From Chryseobacterium endalhagicum (GTDB lineage Bacteria > Bacteroidota > Bacteroidia > Flavobacteriales > Weeksellaceae): DNA of 64,000 nt. Below, piece after piece: positions 36,654 to 45,675 of this stretch. Positions within the stretch are counted from its first letter, which is position 1; the number at the start of each line of letters is the position of its first letter. Location of the stretch: the NCBI RefSeq assembly GCF_016745235.1, contig NZ_JAELVM010000001.1, forward strand, positions 571,856 to 635,855, in the 5' to 3' direction. The notes beneath the pieces are model-generated. The model searched no databases. It was not told the origin of the DNA and was given only the letters and a program-made list of their open reading frames with translations. A program made the translations under genes and the position numbers.

Positions 36654-38645
36654 ATGGCAGAAGTTACAGAGGGTGGTCATCACTTTGACCTTAAGAAACT
36701 CTCATTTGTAGGCGTTATAGTATCTCTTGGGATTGTTTTCGGAGATATCGGAACCTCGCCCCTTTACGTAATGAAGGCGATTGTTAACGCAAGAAAAGAC
36801 GGTGCCGGAATGCCGTTTGATGAATATATTGAAGGAGCACTGTCCTGCATCATCTGGACGCTGACCCTTCAGACCACCCTTAAATATGTGATCATTGCTT
36901 TAAGAGCGGATAACAAAGGGGAAGGTGGGATTCTTGCCCTGTATTCATTGGTAAAAAAGCTCAAGAAAAAATGGCTCTATGTGGTCGCCATTATCGGTGC
37001 CTCCACGCTTGTGGCAGATAGTGTGATCACGCCCTCCTTAACCGTGATGTCTGCTATTGAAGGGCTTAAAATATACAATCCGGAAACACCGGTAGTTATT
37101 ATCACCATTGTGATTCTCTTTGTGGTCTTCGTTGTACAGCAGTTCGGGACCGCTTCCATCGGGAAATTTTTCGGACCCATCATGGTGACCTGGTTCCTCG
37201 TTCTGGGAATCTTCGGTTCAATTCATATTGTTGACCATATAGAAATCTTCAAAGCTTTCAATCCAATATACGCCTATAACCTCATTACGCACTCTTCCAG
37301 TGCCATCGTGATTATGGGAGCGGTGTTCCTGTGTACCACGGGAGCAGAAGCACTGTATTCAGATCTTGGACACTGCGGTGCCAAAAACATCAGAATCAGC
37401 TGGATTTTTGTTAAAGTGATGCTTATTCTGAACTACCTTGGACAGGGAGCATGGCTTTTAGACAACTATCACCAGGTTTTCAACGGGGTGAATCCTTTCT
37501 TCGGAATCATGCCTCAGTGGGCTGTTCTTCCGGGGGTAATTCTGGCCACTGCTGCTGCGATTATTGCCAGCCAGGCTGTAATTACAGGATCATTCACCAT
37601 GTTCTCCGAAGCGATGTCTATTTCCTTCTGGCCGAACCAGCACATTGAATATCCTTCAGGGATCAAAGGGCAGATGTATATTCCAAGAATCAACTGGGGG
37701 CTGATGGCTTTCTGTTTCGTAGTGGTTATATTTTTCCAGAAATCAGAGCGGATGGAAGCGGCGTATGGTCTTACCATTACCATCACCATGTTGATGACAA
37801 CCATCCTGTTGCTGTTCTGGCTGAGCCGTACAAGAGTGAATAAGATCTTTATCCTTGGATTTGCCGTTGTTTATTTATTCTTAGAATCAGGGTTCTTCTA
37901 TGCAAACGTTATCAAATTTGTTGACGGCGGATGGTTAACCATGGTATTAGGTGGATTCATCGCAGTCTGTATGTATGCATGGTACAACGGAAGATTAATT
38001 AAGGCGAACTTTATCCAGTACGTTAAAATAGAAAAATACGTTTCCATCCTGAAAGATATGAAGCTGGATGAAACCATTCCGAAATATGCGACCAATCTTG
38101 CTTATCTGAGCAGAGCCAAAAGAAATGACGAGGTAGAATCCAAAATTATCTATTCCATCATCAAAAAACAGCCGAAAAGAGCGGATCATTACTTTATTTT
38201 AAGTATTGTAAACCAGGAAGATCCATATACTTTCAAATATACCGTGGACGAAATTCTTCCCGGAACCGTATTTAAGGTTAATTTCCTTTTAGGATTTAAA
38301 GTAGACCGCAGAATCAATGATTATTTCAATATGGTTCTGAAAGATCTTATGGCAGACGGCACCCTTCCTTCACGAAGCAGCCACCCGTCTCTGAGAGCGC
38401 ATAATATTCCGCCGGATCTGAAATATGTGATTATTGATAATACATATATCAACGATATACTTTTAACTGTTAAACAGAAGATTACGCTCAATATCTATAA
38501 CTTTGTGAAGTACATCGGAAGCGATGATTTCAAAGCATGGGGAGTGTCTTCGCACAACGTAGAAGTGGAATCTGCACCTATTACAGAACTTACGGTTTAT
38601 GACAACAAGATTGAGCAGTCTGGCTTCTTCCGTCATAATTCCTAA
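36654..38645 (+). CDS. kup: KUP-family potassium transporter
   Basis: A 663-residue secondary K+ uptake protein of the inner membrane. The hallmark N-terminal motif GIVFGDIGTSPLYV lies near residue 30, and roughly 12 membrane helices follow, with GGIFGDIGTSPL-type first helix and LLxADNKGEGG in the loop. A soluble C-terminal domain of about 200 residues ends the protein. The ATG at 36654 is preferred over an in-frame TTG nine bases upstream. Likely monocistronic with its own promoter. Confidence 0.93.
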   Translation: MAEVTEGGHHFDLKKLSFVGVIVSLGIVFGDIGTSPLYVMKAIVNARKDGAGMPFDEYIEGALSCIIWTLTLQTTLKYVIIALRADNKGEGGILALYSLVKKLKKKWLYVVAIIGASTLVADSVITPSLTVMSAIEGLKIYNPETPVVIITIVILFVVFVVQQFGTASIGKFFGPIMVTWFLVLGIFGSIHIVDHIEIFKAFNPIYAYNLITHSSSAIVIMGAVFLCTTGAEALYSDLGHCGAKNIRISWIFVKVMLILNYLGQGAWLLDNYHQVFNGVNPFFGIMPQWAVLPGVILATAAAIIASQAVITGSFTMFSEAMSISFWPNQHIEYPSGIKGQMYIPRINWGLMAFCFVVVIFFQKSERMEAAYGLTITITMLMTTILLLFWLSRTRVNKIFILGFAVVYLFLESGFFYANVIKFVDGGWLTMVLGGFIAVCMYAWYNGRLIKANFIQYVKIEKYVSILKDMKLDETIPKYATNLAYLSRAKRNDEVESKIIYSIIKKQPKRADHYFILSIVNQEDPYTFKYTVDEILPGTVFKVNFLLGFKVDRRINDYFNMVLKDLMADGTLPSRSSHPSLRAHNIPPDLKYVIIDNTYINDILLTVKQKITLNIYNFVKYIGSDDFKAWGVSSHNVEVESAPITELTVYDNKIEQSGFFRHNS

Positions 38646-38689
38646 AAGTACAGGTACCCAAGTATGAGGTCTATTTAAATAAAAATCAA

Positions 38690-38697
38690 TAAATTTG
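38690..38697 (+). promoter_or_regulatory. -7 box TAAATTTG of the Fur-family gene
   Basis: Matches TAnnTTTG and lies 15 bp before the ATG at 38713. Confidence 0.6.
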
Positions 38698-38712
38698 TAG
38701 ATAATTTTTTTG

Positions 38713-39186
38713 ATGGATACAATACAAAAAGAAAAAAATATTGCTTTGATCAAGGATGTTTTAAGAAACTACCTTCTGGAAAAGGGGTTTAGAAACACAC
38801 CTGAACGATATACGATATTGGAAGAGATTTACAGTATGGATCACCACTTCAATGTGGATGACCTGTACCTTCTTATGATGCAGAAAAAATATCATGTCTC
38901 AAAAGCAACCATTTACAACACTATTGAAATTTTCCTTGATGCAGGTTTAATCCGTAAGCATCAGTTTGGAGAAAAAACATTGACTTCTTCATCTTATGAA
39001 AAGTCTTATTTTGATAAGCAGCATGACCATTTGGTGATCTACAAAAAAGGCTCTGATAAAGAAATAGAAGAAATCATCGAATTCTGTGATCCAAGAATCC
39101 AGGGAATAAAAGAAGCAATTGAAGAAGCATTTGGCGTAAATATTGATTCGCATTCGCTGTATTTCTATGGCACTAAGAATGATTAA
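38713..39186 (+). CDS. Fur-family transcriptional regulator lacking the CxxC motif
   Basis: A 157-residue member of the ferric uptake regulator superfamily. The winged-helix domain is clear: GFRNTPERYTILEEIYSMDHHFNVDDLYLLM and KATIYNTIEIFLDAGLI. The dimerisation domain keeps the metal-binding HDH (KQHDHLVIY), IEFCDPRIQGI and a final SHSLYFYGTK segment, but the structural-zinc CxxC pair of classical Fur is missing: the place after HDHL reads VIYKKG instead of the usual C-x2-C. Flavobacterial relatives tend to share this loss, as far as I recall. Metal specificity is therefore uncertain. The OstA-like gene follows three bases later and is co-transcribed. Confidence 0.88.
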   Translation: MDTIQKEKNIALIKDVLRNYLLEKGFRNTPERYTILEEIYSMDHHFNVDDLYLLMMQKKYHVSKATIYNTIEIFLDAGLIRKHQFGEKTLTSSSYEKSYFDKQHDHLVIYKKGSDKEIEEIIEFCDPRIQGIKEAIEEAFGVNIDSHSLYFYGTKND

Positions 39187-39189
39187 TCA

Positions 39190-40923
39190 ATGAGAATAAT
39201 CCTTTTTCTGTTAATTTTTATTTCTGCGTTAAGTTCCGCACAGGACAACAAAACTACGCAGATGGATCCTTATATTCAATCCAAAGGGAAACCTACTGCA
39301 GCTGTACGTCCTGAAGACAAGGTGAAAATCATCCATACCGATGAATTTAAAAAAGACACCAAGTATGAAGGAAACCAGTACCTGGTGGGGCATGTGCAGA
39401 TAGAGCATCAGGGATCCATTCTCTATGCTGATGAAGTGATTATTTATAATGACCAGAGTCTTGTAAAGGCAATTGGGAATGCAAAGCTTCAGAATGCCGA
39501 TGGTTCTGTAATCACAGCCCATGAAATGGAGTATAGCGGTGTAACCCAAAAAGGAGTTGCCAGAAAAGATGTAGTTCTTACCGATCCGAAACAGACCATT
39601 AAAACAGATATCCTGTATTATGACAGGCTGGCCAATCAGGCCTATTTCAATACCGGAGGAACAATTTCTGATGCACAGAATGTAATGTATACCAAATCGG
39701 CGACCTATTTCCTGAATACCAAAATGATTGATTTTGTGGGGAATGTTAAAATAGACAGCCCCGATTATATCATTGAAGGACCCAATATTAAACAGAACCA
39801 AAATACAAAGGTAGCCGAGTTCTTCGGGCCTACGACAATCACCAACCGGGCTAATCCTAAAAACAGGATCTACACGGAAAGAGGAACTTATAAAATGGAG
39901 ACCAAGGAAGCTTTCCTTAACAAAAATTCCAAAATCTTTTATAATGATAAAATCCTTACCGGTGATGACCTGTACTTCAACAATATTACTGGTTTTGGAA
40001 AAGGAACCGGAAATGTTACTCTTGACGATCCTATAGAAAGAAGATATATCAAAGGAGGCTACGGAGAGGTTTATCAGAAGAAAGATTCTGCCATGATGAC
40101 CCAAAGCCCATATGCGGTGAAGATCATGGAAAAAGATTCCATTTATTTTGCTGCAGAAAGAATCCTGTCTTACCAAAGACCCGATTCAGCGGACATTACC
40201 GTGAAGAAAAGCTTTTTGAGAGCTTATAAAAAGGCGCGTATCTTCAAGTCCAATGCGCAGGGAAGAGCAGATTCCATTGCCTTCAATGAAACCGATGGAA
40301 TCATGCACATGTATACCAATCCGATTCTTTGGAGCGGCGAAAAGCAGGTGACAGGGGACAAGGTAGAAGCCTATTTTAATACAAAAACCGAAAATATAGA
40401 TTCACTTAAAGTTATTGGAAATGCTTTTGCCATCAGCAAAGTAGACTCCTTAAACCTTAAAGATGAATTTAACCAGGTGAAAGGAAAGTTCATGACGGTC
40501 TATTATGAAAATAATGACATTAAGGAAGCCAGAGTCGTAGGAAATGCACAGTCGATTGTATATGTGGATGATGTGGATCAGGAAACCAAAAAGCCTGAGA
40601 GAATCGGGATCACGCTTTCAACCTGTGGAATCATCGGAGCTTTATTTGAGCAAAGAGGCCTGCAGATTATCTCATGCAGCATTGGAGCCAATTCCGATAC
40701 CTATCCTATGAGTAAAATAGAACCGGACAAAAGAAAGTTCCCGGATTTCAACTGGAACACCAGAGACCGGATCCGGAAATGGCAGGATATTCTTGTAGAC
40801 AGTCCTAATAATGAAGAAATAAAGTACACCGCCGATAATGAACTTTTCAATCAGGCACAGGATGTCATTGATAAAGAAAAGGCAAAAGAAGAAGCCAAAA
40901 AACCTAAGCGGGTACGAAAATAA
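39190..40923 (+). CDS. OstA-like protein (LptA/LptD N-domain family), exported
   Basis: A 577-residue exported protein with a signal peptide (IILFLLIFISALSSAQ). The N-terminal half has OstA-type repeats characteristic of LPS-transport proteins: EGNQYLVGHVQIEHQGSILYADEVIIYND and NADGSVITAHEMEYSG. The C-terminal end is Lys-rich and low complexity (KEEAKKPKRVRK). It probably helps carry LPS to the outer membrane. It starts three bases after the Fur-family stop, so regulation by or with that regulator is likely. Confidence 0.88.
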   Translation: MRIILFLLIFISALSSAQDNKTTQMDPYIQSKGKPTAAVRPEDKVKIIHTDEFKKDTKYEGNQYLVGHVQIEHQGSILYADEVIIYNDQSLVKAIGNAKLQNADGSVITAHEMEYSGVTQKGVARKDVVLTDPKQTIKTDILYYDRLANQAYFNTGGTISDAQNVMYTKSATYFLNTKMIDFVGNVKIDSPDYIIEGPNIKQNQNTKVAEFFGPTTITNRANPKNRIYTERGTYKMETKEAFLNKNSKIFYNDKILTGDDLYFNNITGFGKGTGNVTLDDPIERRYIKGGYGEVYQKKDSAMMTQSPYAVKIMEKDSIYFAAERILSYQRPDSADITVKKSFLRAYKKARIFKSNAQGRADSIAFNETDGIMHMYTNPILWSGEKQVTGDKVEAYFNTKTENIDSLKVIGNAFAISKVDSLNLKDEFNQVKGKFMTVYYENNDIKEARVVGNAQSIVYVDDVDQETKKPERIGITLSTCGIIGALFEQRGLQIISCSIGANSDTYPMSKIEPDKRKFPDFNWNTRDRIRKWQDILVDSPNNEEIKYTADNELFNQAQDVIDKEKAKEEAKKPKRVRK

Positions 40924-40950
40924 TAGCGAATAATTTTCATCTAAAATAAT

Positions 40951-40990
40951 AAATCACCATTCTTTCAATAAGAAATGGTGATTTCTTTTT
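40951..40990 (+). terminator. Terminator of the Fur/OstA operon
   Basis: aaatcaccattct and agaaatggtgattt arms form a long stem followed by T-run. Confidence 0.88.
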
Positions 40991-41177
40991 AAGATAACTA
41001 TAATATTTTTTTTAAAATAACTGAAAATAATTAGTGTTCTTTTCACATTCCAGTCTCTACCTGACATGTGAAAGCCCTTTAAATCTCAGTTTTTTAATCA
41101 GAATTTTTATTTAACATTTATTTTTTGTTAAGAATATCATTTGAGTTATAATATTTTATAAATTTATTACACCAACA

Positions 41178-42101
41178 ATGATAAAAAAAATAATAATGAA
41201 AATCAACTATTCCCTGTTGGCCCTTATTTTTTGCATTTTAAGGGTAAACGCACAAGTTGGGATTGCGAAAGCCACCGGCTTTCAACCCGACAACAGAGCT
41301 CTTCTGCACGTGAAACTGGATAACAATGCGGCGAGGATGCCGAGATCCAACACAGCAGCAGTTCTGCCAGCCTCGGCCACGGGTACCACCGGAAACGGTA
41401 CCCAAAGTTCCATTATTTTCAACAGAGAAACCGGAAGCATTGTACAGAATGACGGGACGACCTGGAAAATCTCAGATCCTATCGTAACGACCATGAAAAA
41501 CAACAAAATGGCCCGTTTCATACGTTCAGGAACGGTGACGACCAGTTGTGGAACCTGTGGATTAGCCTGCGCACTTACAGTCAGGACATGTACCGCTGCT
41601 AATGTCAATTTTACGACAACAGCACCGAGTTTTAATGAGATCGCTACCGATGTTTCGTTAGCCGCTGCCACCAGCAATGTGATTAATGTTAATACAAGAG
41701 GGCTGTACAAAGTTTCCTTTAAAAGCGGAGCTTTAGACATCAGTACACCTCTTTGTATAGGGGTGATCATCAACCTGAGATCGAAACTTTCCCTTGAGGT
41801 GAGTACGGCATCAGATCCAACCTGGAGACCTGTAAATGATACCACCAGTGGTTCTACAGCAGGAGCGCTTTCTGTTACCACGCTGCTTCCCGGTTCTATT
41901 GATGTAGGCCAGTCTCTTGCATTCACTTATGTAGGCGTTTTCAATGCGGGAGATAAACTGAGACTTACGATGGGGGGAACTCAGGATATTGGTACAGGAA
42001 TCTGTACAGGAGCATTAGGTGGAAATAACATGTTTTTTGCCATGTCAAAAACAGGAAATGCTATTTCGGAGATTATTGTTGAAAAAATAAACATGCAGTA
42101 A
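41178..42101 (+). CDS. Exported beta-rich protein, first of three tandem
   Basis: A 307-residue protein with a signal peptide (SLLALIFCILRVNAQ). After an N-terminal region resembling the start of phage-tail/adhesin-like flavobacterial secreted proteins (QVGIAKATGFQPDNRALLHVKLDNNA), it is Thr/Ser-rich and beta-stranded, with Cys pairs near the middle (SCGTCGLACALTVRTC). A C1q/TNF-like jelly-roll fold is possible but is an inference. No T9SS sorting domain is seen at the C-terminus. The ATG at 41196 (MKINYSLL) is an alternative start. The next gene begins two bases after its stop. Confidence 0.75.
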   Translation: MIKKIIMKINYSLLALIFCILRVNAQVGIAKATGFQPDNRALLHVKLDNNAARMPRSNTAAVLPASATGTTGNGTQSSIIFNRETGSIVQNDGTTWKISDPIVTTMKNNKMARFIRSGTVTTSCGTCGLACALTVRTCTAANVNFTTTAPSFNEIATDVSLAAATSNVINVNTRGLYKVSFKSGALDISTPLCIGVIINLRSKLSLEVSTASDPTWRPVNDTTSGSTAGALSVTTLLPGSIDVGQSLAFTYVGVFNAGDKLRLTMGGTQDIGTGICTGALGGNNMFFAMSKTGNAISEIIVEKINMQ

Positions 42102-42102
42102 G

Positions 42103-42930
42103 ATGAAAAAGATTACATTACTTATGGTGCTCATTTTTCATTATGCATTAATGGCACAGGTTACAATCGGTAGCGATATTGTCAGCAACCGGAATATTGT
42201 GAAAGTTCAGGACGGAGTGAAAGGAGTGATTCTTCCGTATTCAAATATTTATACCTCATTCCCAAGATATAATGCTTCCGCACCGGATGTATTCGATGAT
42301 TATCCGAATCTTGTAGGAAGTCTCATTTACAATAAGAATGATGAGCAGTATTACAAATATGACGGCTATGCCTGGAACCCTTCAAGACAGATTCAGGGAA
42401 TTTATCAGCCTAGAGCATCCCGATTGGGAATTTCCTCAGGGATCTCTATTCCGTGTATTTCATTTGGGATAGGATTCTGCTTTGCAGGAGGATCACCAGG
42501 CTATCTGGCGGCCGATAACAGAAGTCAGGTTCTGGTAGATAATTTACTGCTTAAAAATGCAAGCAGCGTAACTGTTAAGGCAGCCGGAATTTATGATGTG
42601 GGGGTTGCTCTTGTATTTACAGGAGGAAGTTTTGGAGCAGTTGCAGGAGTTACTGAATTTAAGCTCACGCTGCAGGTTAAATATACACCTGCTTCAGATT
42701 GGGAAACCGTAGTGTCTAAGACCAATTATTCCATTGTTTTCATTGTAGATACACAGGGTAACAAGACATCAAGCTTTGCACAGACTATTTCTCTTCCTGC
42801 CGGAGCCGAACTCAGAGTGGTTCCTGCAATCAGTTCAACTGCGATTTCAGGAGGAGCACTGGCAGCTTACGGAACAGATACCAATGCGTCCAGTTCATAT
42901 CTTGCAGCACGTTTAATTAAAGCTTATTAA
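42103..42930 (+). CDS. Exported beta-rich protein, second of three tandem
   Basis: A 275-residue protein with signal peptide (ITLLMVLIFHYALMAQ) and a mature part beginning VTIGSDIVSNRNIVKVQDGVKG. It is beta-rich with Gly and Ser repeats and ends SSSYLAARLIKAY. The middle segment VKAAGIYDVGVALVFTGG and the final region resemble C1q-like strands. Function unknown. It sits between two similar genes with gaps of two and four bases, so all three form one operon. Confidence 0.75.
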   Translation: MKKITLLMVLIFHYALMAQVTIGSDIVSNRNIVKVQDGVKGVILPYSNIYTSFPRYNASAPDVFDDYPNLVGSLIYNKNDEQYYKYDGYAWNPSRQIQGIYQPRASRLGISSGISIPCISFGIGFCFAGGSPGYLAADNRSQVLVDNLLLKNASSVTVKAAGIYDVGVALVFTGGSFGAVAGVTEFKLTLQVKYTPASDWETVVSKTNYSIVFIVDTQGNKTSSFAQTISLPAGAELRVVPAISSTAISGGALAAYGTDTNASSSYLAARLIKAY

Positions 42931-42934
42931 TCTC

Positions 42935-43711
42935 ATGAAAAAATATATCTTCAGCTGTCTGGTATTGATCATCAATATATACAGCGCACAGGTTAATTTT
43001 ACCAGTATTCCCAATCCGGATTCCAACGCGAGCGGAAATGATCAGGTTATGCTATACATTACCAATACAAGCGAAGCTGCCGGTGTTAAAGGATTTGGTC
43101 TTCCGGCGGTGGACACAGAAGCGTTGCTGCCGTTTACAGGAGCCAGCGCACCCGCAACAGCTATAGAAGAACTGAAAGGGATGCTGCTGTTCGTTAAAAG
43201 CACAGGACAGGCTATGGTTTTCAATGGTTTGGTTTGGAGCAAAGCTTTTGAAGTGGAATCTGACAATATTTCAAGATTTCAGCTTAACTCTGTTTCTACC
43301 ACTACAGGCGCGGTGCTGCTTCCTATCAATTCTTTAATTGACAAACCTAATTTCCTTGCCGATCCGCTTAAACTTAAAACCAATGTAGCGACAACGGGAG
43401 CCAATCTTAACAGATTATACATCCGTCAGACCGGTTTATACAGAATTAATCTGAACATTACTTTTACGGGACCTGCAGGTTCATTCAGCAGCAGGCTGGG
43501 CGCCGGACTTTATGTGAACGATGTACAGCGGTTTCAGCTGCTTGAAAATACAGTAAACTTCGATGGAACAAACAGAAAGATCAATCTTGATTTCTCCGTG
43601 TATGCAGTACAGGGGCAGTATATCTCGCTGGAAGCTGTGTCAGAAGTTGGGGGAACTACTTCCTATACGGTAACCAATAACAGCTTTGTTACCGTGGAAA
43701 AAGTACTGTAA
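42935..43711 (+). CDS. Exported beta-rich protein, third of three tandem
   Basis: A 258-residue protein with signal peptide (YIFSCLVLIINIYSAQ). The mature part is beta-rich; VRQTGLYRINLNITFTGPAG-like and VQGQYISLEAVSEVGG segments match the jelly-roll style of the two upstream proteins. Together the three may be surface or fibre components. No sorting signal beyond the signal peptide is visible. A terminator follows at 43744. Confidence 0.75.
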   Translation: MKKYIFSCLVLIINIYSAQVNFTSIPNPDSNASGNDQVMLYITNTSEAAGVKGFGLPAVDTEALLPFTGASAPATAIEELKGMLLFVKSTGQAMVFNGLVWSKAFEVESDNISRFQLNSVSTTTGAVLLPINSLIDKPNFLADPLKLKTNVATTGANLNRLYIRQTGLYRINLNITFTGPAGSFSSRLGAGLYVNDVQRFQLLENTVNFDGTNRKINLDFSVYAVQGQYISLEAVSEVGGTTSYTVTNNSFVTVEKVL

Positions 43712-43743
43712 ACAAGCCTTTCTACTTTTTATTATTTATATTA

Positions 43744-43777
43744 AATTACCCTTGAGAGATTAAGGGTAATTTTTTTA
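43744..43777 (+). terminator. Terminator of the three-gene secreted-protein operon
   Basis: aattaccctt and aagggtaatt arms with GAGAGATT loop are followed by T-run. Confidence 0.9.
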
Positions 43778-43840
43778 TTAAAGGCCGATAATTTCTGCAT
43801 GTGCCGAATCTTTTTTAGCTTTGCTGAAAATTTTGCGACA

Positions 43841-45022
43841 ATGGACATGCATAAAGACTTTTTTACATATCAGGCACAGACCACAAAATTTGCAGCGGGT
43901 TTTGAAGTTGAAAAAGCAGAAGGAAGCTATATTTACGGAACGGATGGGAAGAAATATCTTGATTTTGTGGCAGGTGTTTCTGCCAATACTTTAGGACATT
44001 CACATCCGAAGGTAGTGGAAGCCATCAAAGAACAGGCGGATAAATACCTGCACGTCATGGTATACGGAGAATATGCCCAGGAAAAGCCGGTAGCCCTGTG
44101 CAAACTTCTGGCAGAAGCCACTCCCGATCCTCTGGAAATCACTTATCTTGTCAATAGTGGAGCAGAGGCCATTGACGGGAGCTTAAAGCTGGCTAAACGC
44201 TATACCGGAAGAGAGGAAATTGTCTCCTTTAAAAATTCATACCACGGCAATACACACGGTGCATTAAGTGTGTCCGGAAACGAAACCCACAAAAGGGAAT
44301 TCCGCCCCCTTTTACCTATGGTCAGTTTTATTGAATTCAATAATGAAAATGACCTGGATAAAATTACAGACAAAACCGCCTGTGTCATCCTCGAAACCAT
44401 TCAGGGAGCGGCAGGGTTTTTAGTTCCGGAAGATAATTATCTGATTAAGCTTAAAAAAAGATGTGAAGAAGTGGGAGCACTTCTTATCCTTGATGAAATT
44501 CAGCCTGGATTCGGAAGAACAGGAAAATTATTCTCTTTCGAGCATTTCGGAATTGTTCCTGATATTCTGGTAATGGGTAAAGGAATGGGAGGCGGAGTGC
44601 CGGTAGGTGCTTTTATGAGTTCCAGAGAAATTATGGAAACCCTGTCCCATTCACCCAAATTAGGGCATATTACCACCTTTGGAGGAAACCCTCTGATTGC
44701 CGCCGCCAGCCACGCTACTCTGAAAGAAGTTCTGGAAAGCGGGCTGATGGAAGAAACCGCAGAAAAAGAAAAACTGTTCAGAGAACTTCTCGTACATCCG
44801 AAGATTAAAAATATCAACGGAAAAGGCCTTATGCTGGCCGTAAATCTCGGGACACCTGAATATACCCTTGAAGCCGCTAAAAAATGTATGGAAAAGGGTC
44901 TTATTGTCTTCTGGCAGCTTTACAGAAACGAATACATGAGAATATCACCACCGCTCACTATTTCAAAAGAAGAAATCAGACAGGGATGCCAGATCATCCT
45001 CGATGTTCTGAATGAAAAATAA
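43841..45022 (+). CDS. Class III pyridoxal-phosphate aminotransferase
   Basis: A 393-residue PLP-dependent aminotransferase of the acetylornithine/ornithine/4-aminobutyrate group. The PLP-lysine region reads LVMGKGMGGGVPVGAFM, with the Lys in GKG, and the Asp of LLILDEIQPGFGRTG binds the cofactor ring. The glycine-rich phosphate site is NSGAEAIDGSLKLAKRYTG. The start at 43841 gives MDMHKDFFTYQAQTTKF; the open frame extends 14 codons upstream through promoter DNA. The substrate is not certain; it could be acetylornithine, but no arginine gene is nearby. Confidence 0.88.
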   Translation: MDMHKDFFTYQAQTTKFAAGFEVEKAEGSYIYGTDGKKYLDFVAGVSANTLGHSHPKVVEAIKEQADKYLHVMVYGEYAQEKPVALCKLLAEATPDPLEITYLVNSGAEAIDGSLKLAKRYTGREEIVSFKNSYHGNTHGALSVSGNETHKREFRPLLPMVSFIEFNNENDLDKITDKTACVILETIQGAAGFLVPEDNYLIKLKKRCEEVGALLILDEIQPGFGRTGKLFSFEHFGIVPDILVMGKGMGGGVPVGAFMSSREIMETLSHSPKLGHITTFGGNPLIAAASHATLKEVLESGLMEETAEKEKLFRELLVHPKIKNINGKGLMLAVNLGTPEYTLEAAKKCMEKGLIVFWQLYRNEYMRISPPLTISKEEIRQGCQIILDVLNEK

Positions 45023-45027
45023 CCCTA

Positions 45028-45057
45028 AAATCTCTCCATTCCGGAGAGATTTTTTTA
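45028..45057 (+). terminator. Terminator of the aminotransferase gene
   Basis: atctctcc and ggagagat form an eight-base stem followed by T-run. Confidence 0.92.
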
Positions 45058-45211
45058 TGCCTTGCATGGCAGTTTCCGGCTTAAGAATTATATTCAATAT
45101 AGATTTAAATCCGGTGATAAATATCATGAAGATTCTTTAAAAAAATAATTGCTTTTTAGTGTAATAAAAAAATTAATTTATATATTGCGGGACGATAAAA
45201 ACAAAGATTAT

Positions 45212-45598
45212 ATGGCGAAACATAAAGTCCATTACGAATTTCCAATGCATTGTTTATCAGAGATTTTATATGAATATCTGGCGACGGCAGAGGGGTTATC
45301 TGAATGGTTTGCGGATGAGGTAACAGAGAAAGGCGATGATTTCTTTTTTAGCTGGGGCGGAGGACCTGCCGAAAAGGCCACTTTGATTAGATATAAGCCT
45401 GAAGGTTTCGTACGTTTCAGATGGGAAGAAGATGAGGGGACTAAAAATTTCTTTGAAATGACGATCACAATAGATGATATTACAGAAGATCTGGCTCTGA
45501 ACATTACAGATTTCTGCGAAGAAGGTGATGAAGAAGAGAACGCATTGTACTGGGAAAACCTTATAGAAAACCTTAGAATAAAATTAGGTGCGGCATAA
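45212..45598 (+). CDS. START-like domain protein
   Basis: A 128-residue protein of the flavobacterial START-like domain family (AHSA1-related fold). The N-terminus MAKHKVHYEFPMHCLSEILYEYLATAEGLSEWFADEV and the GGGPAEKATLIRYK segment are characteristic. It is soluble, with no signal peptide. The ATG at 45212 is preferred because it begins at the family start; an upstream in-frame extension of 21 codons contains AT-rich promoter sequence. It is followed closely by the class IV aminotransferase-like gene, likely an operon. Confidence 0.88.
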   Translation: MAKHKVHYEFPMHCLSEILYEYLATAEGLSEWFADEVTEKGDDFFFSWGGGPAEKATLIRYKPEGFVRFRWEEDEGTKNFFEMTITIDDITEDLALNITDFCEEGDEEENALYWENLIENLRIKLGAA

Positions 45599-45675
45599 GC
45601 TGGACACTATCACATGGTAAAACTGATGAACGATTTATCGTTCATTATTTTTTTATAAATAAATCAGATCAAAAA

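Noticed and set aside
39229..40176. Long minus-strand open frame opposite the OstA-like gene
   Set aside because: It has no family features, and the plus-strand frame has a signal peptide and OstA repeats.
43799..43840. Extended start of the class III aminotransferase
   Set aside because: The 14 extra codons cover the -7 box TAGCTTTG at 43816-43823.
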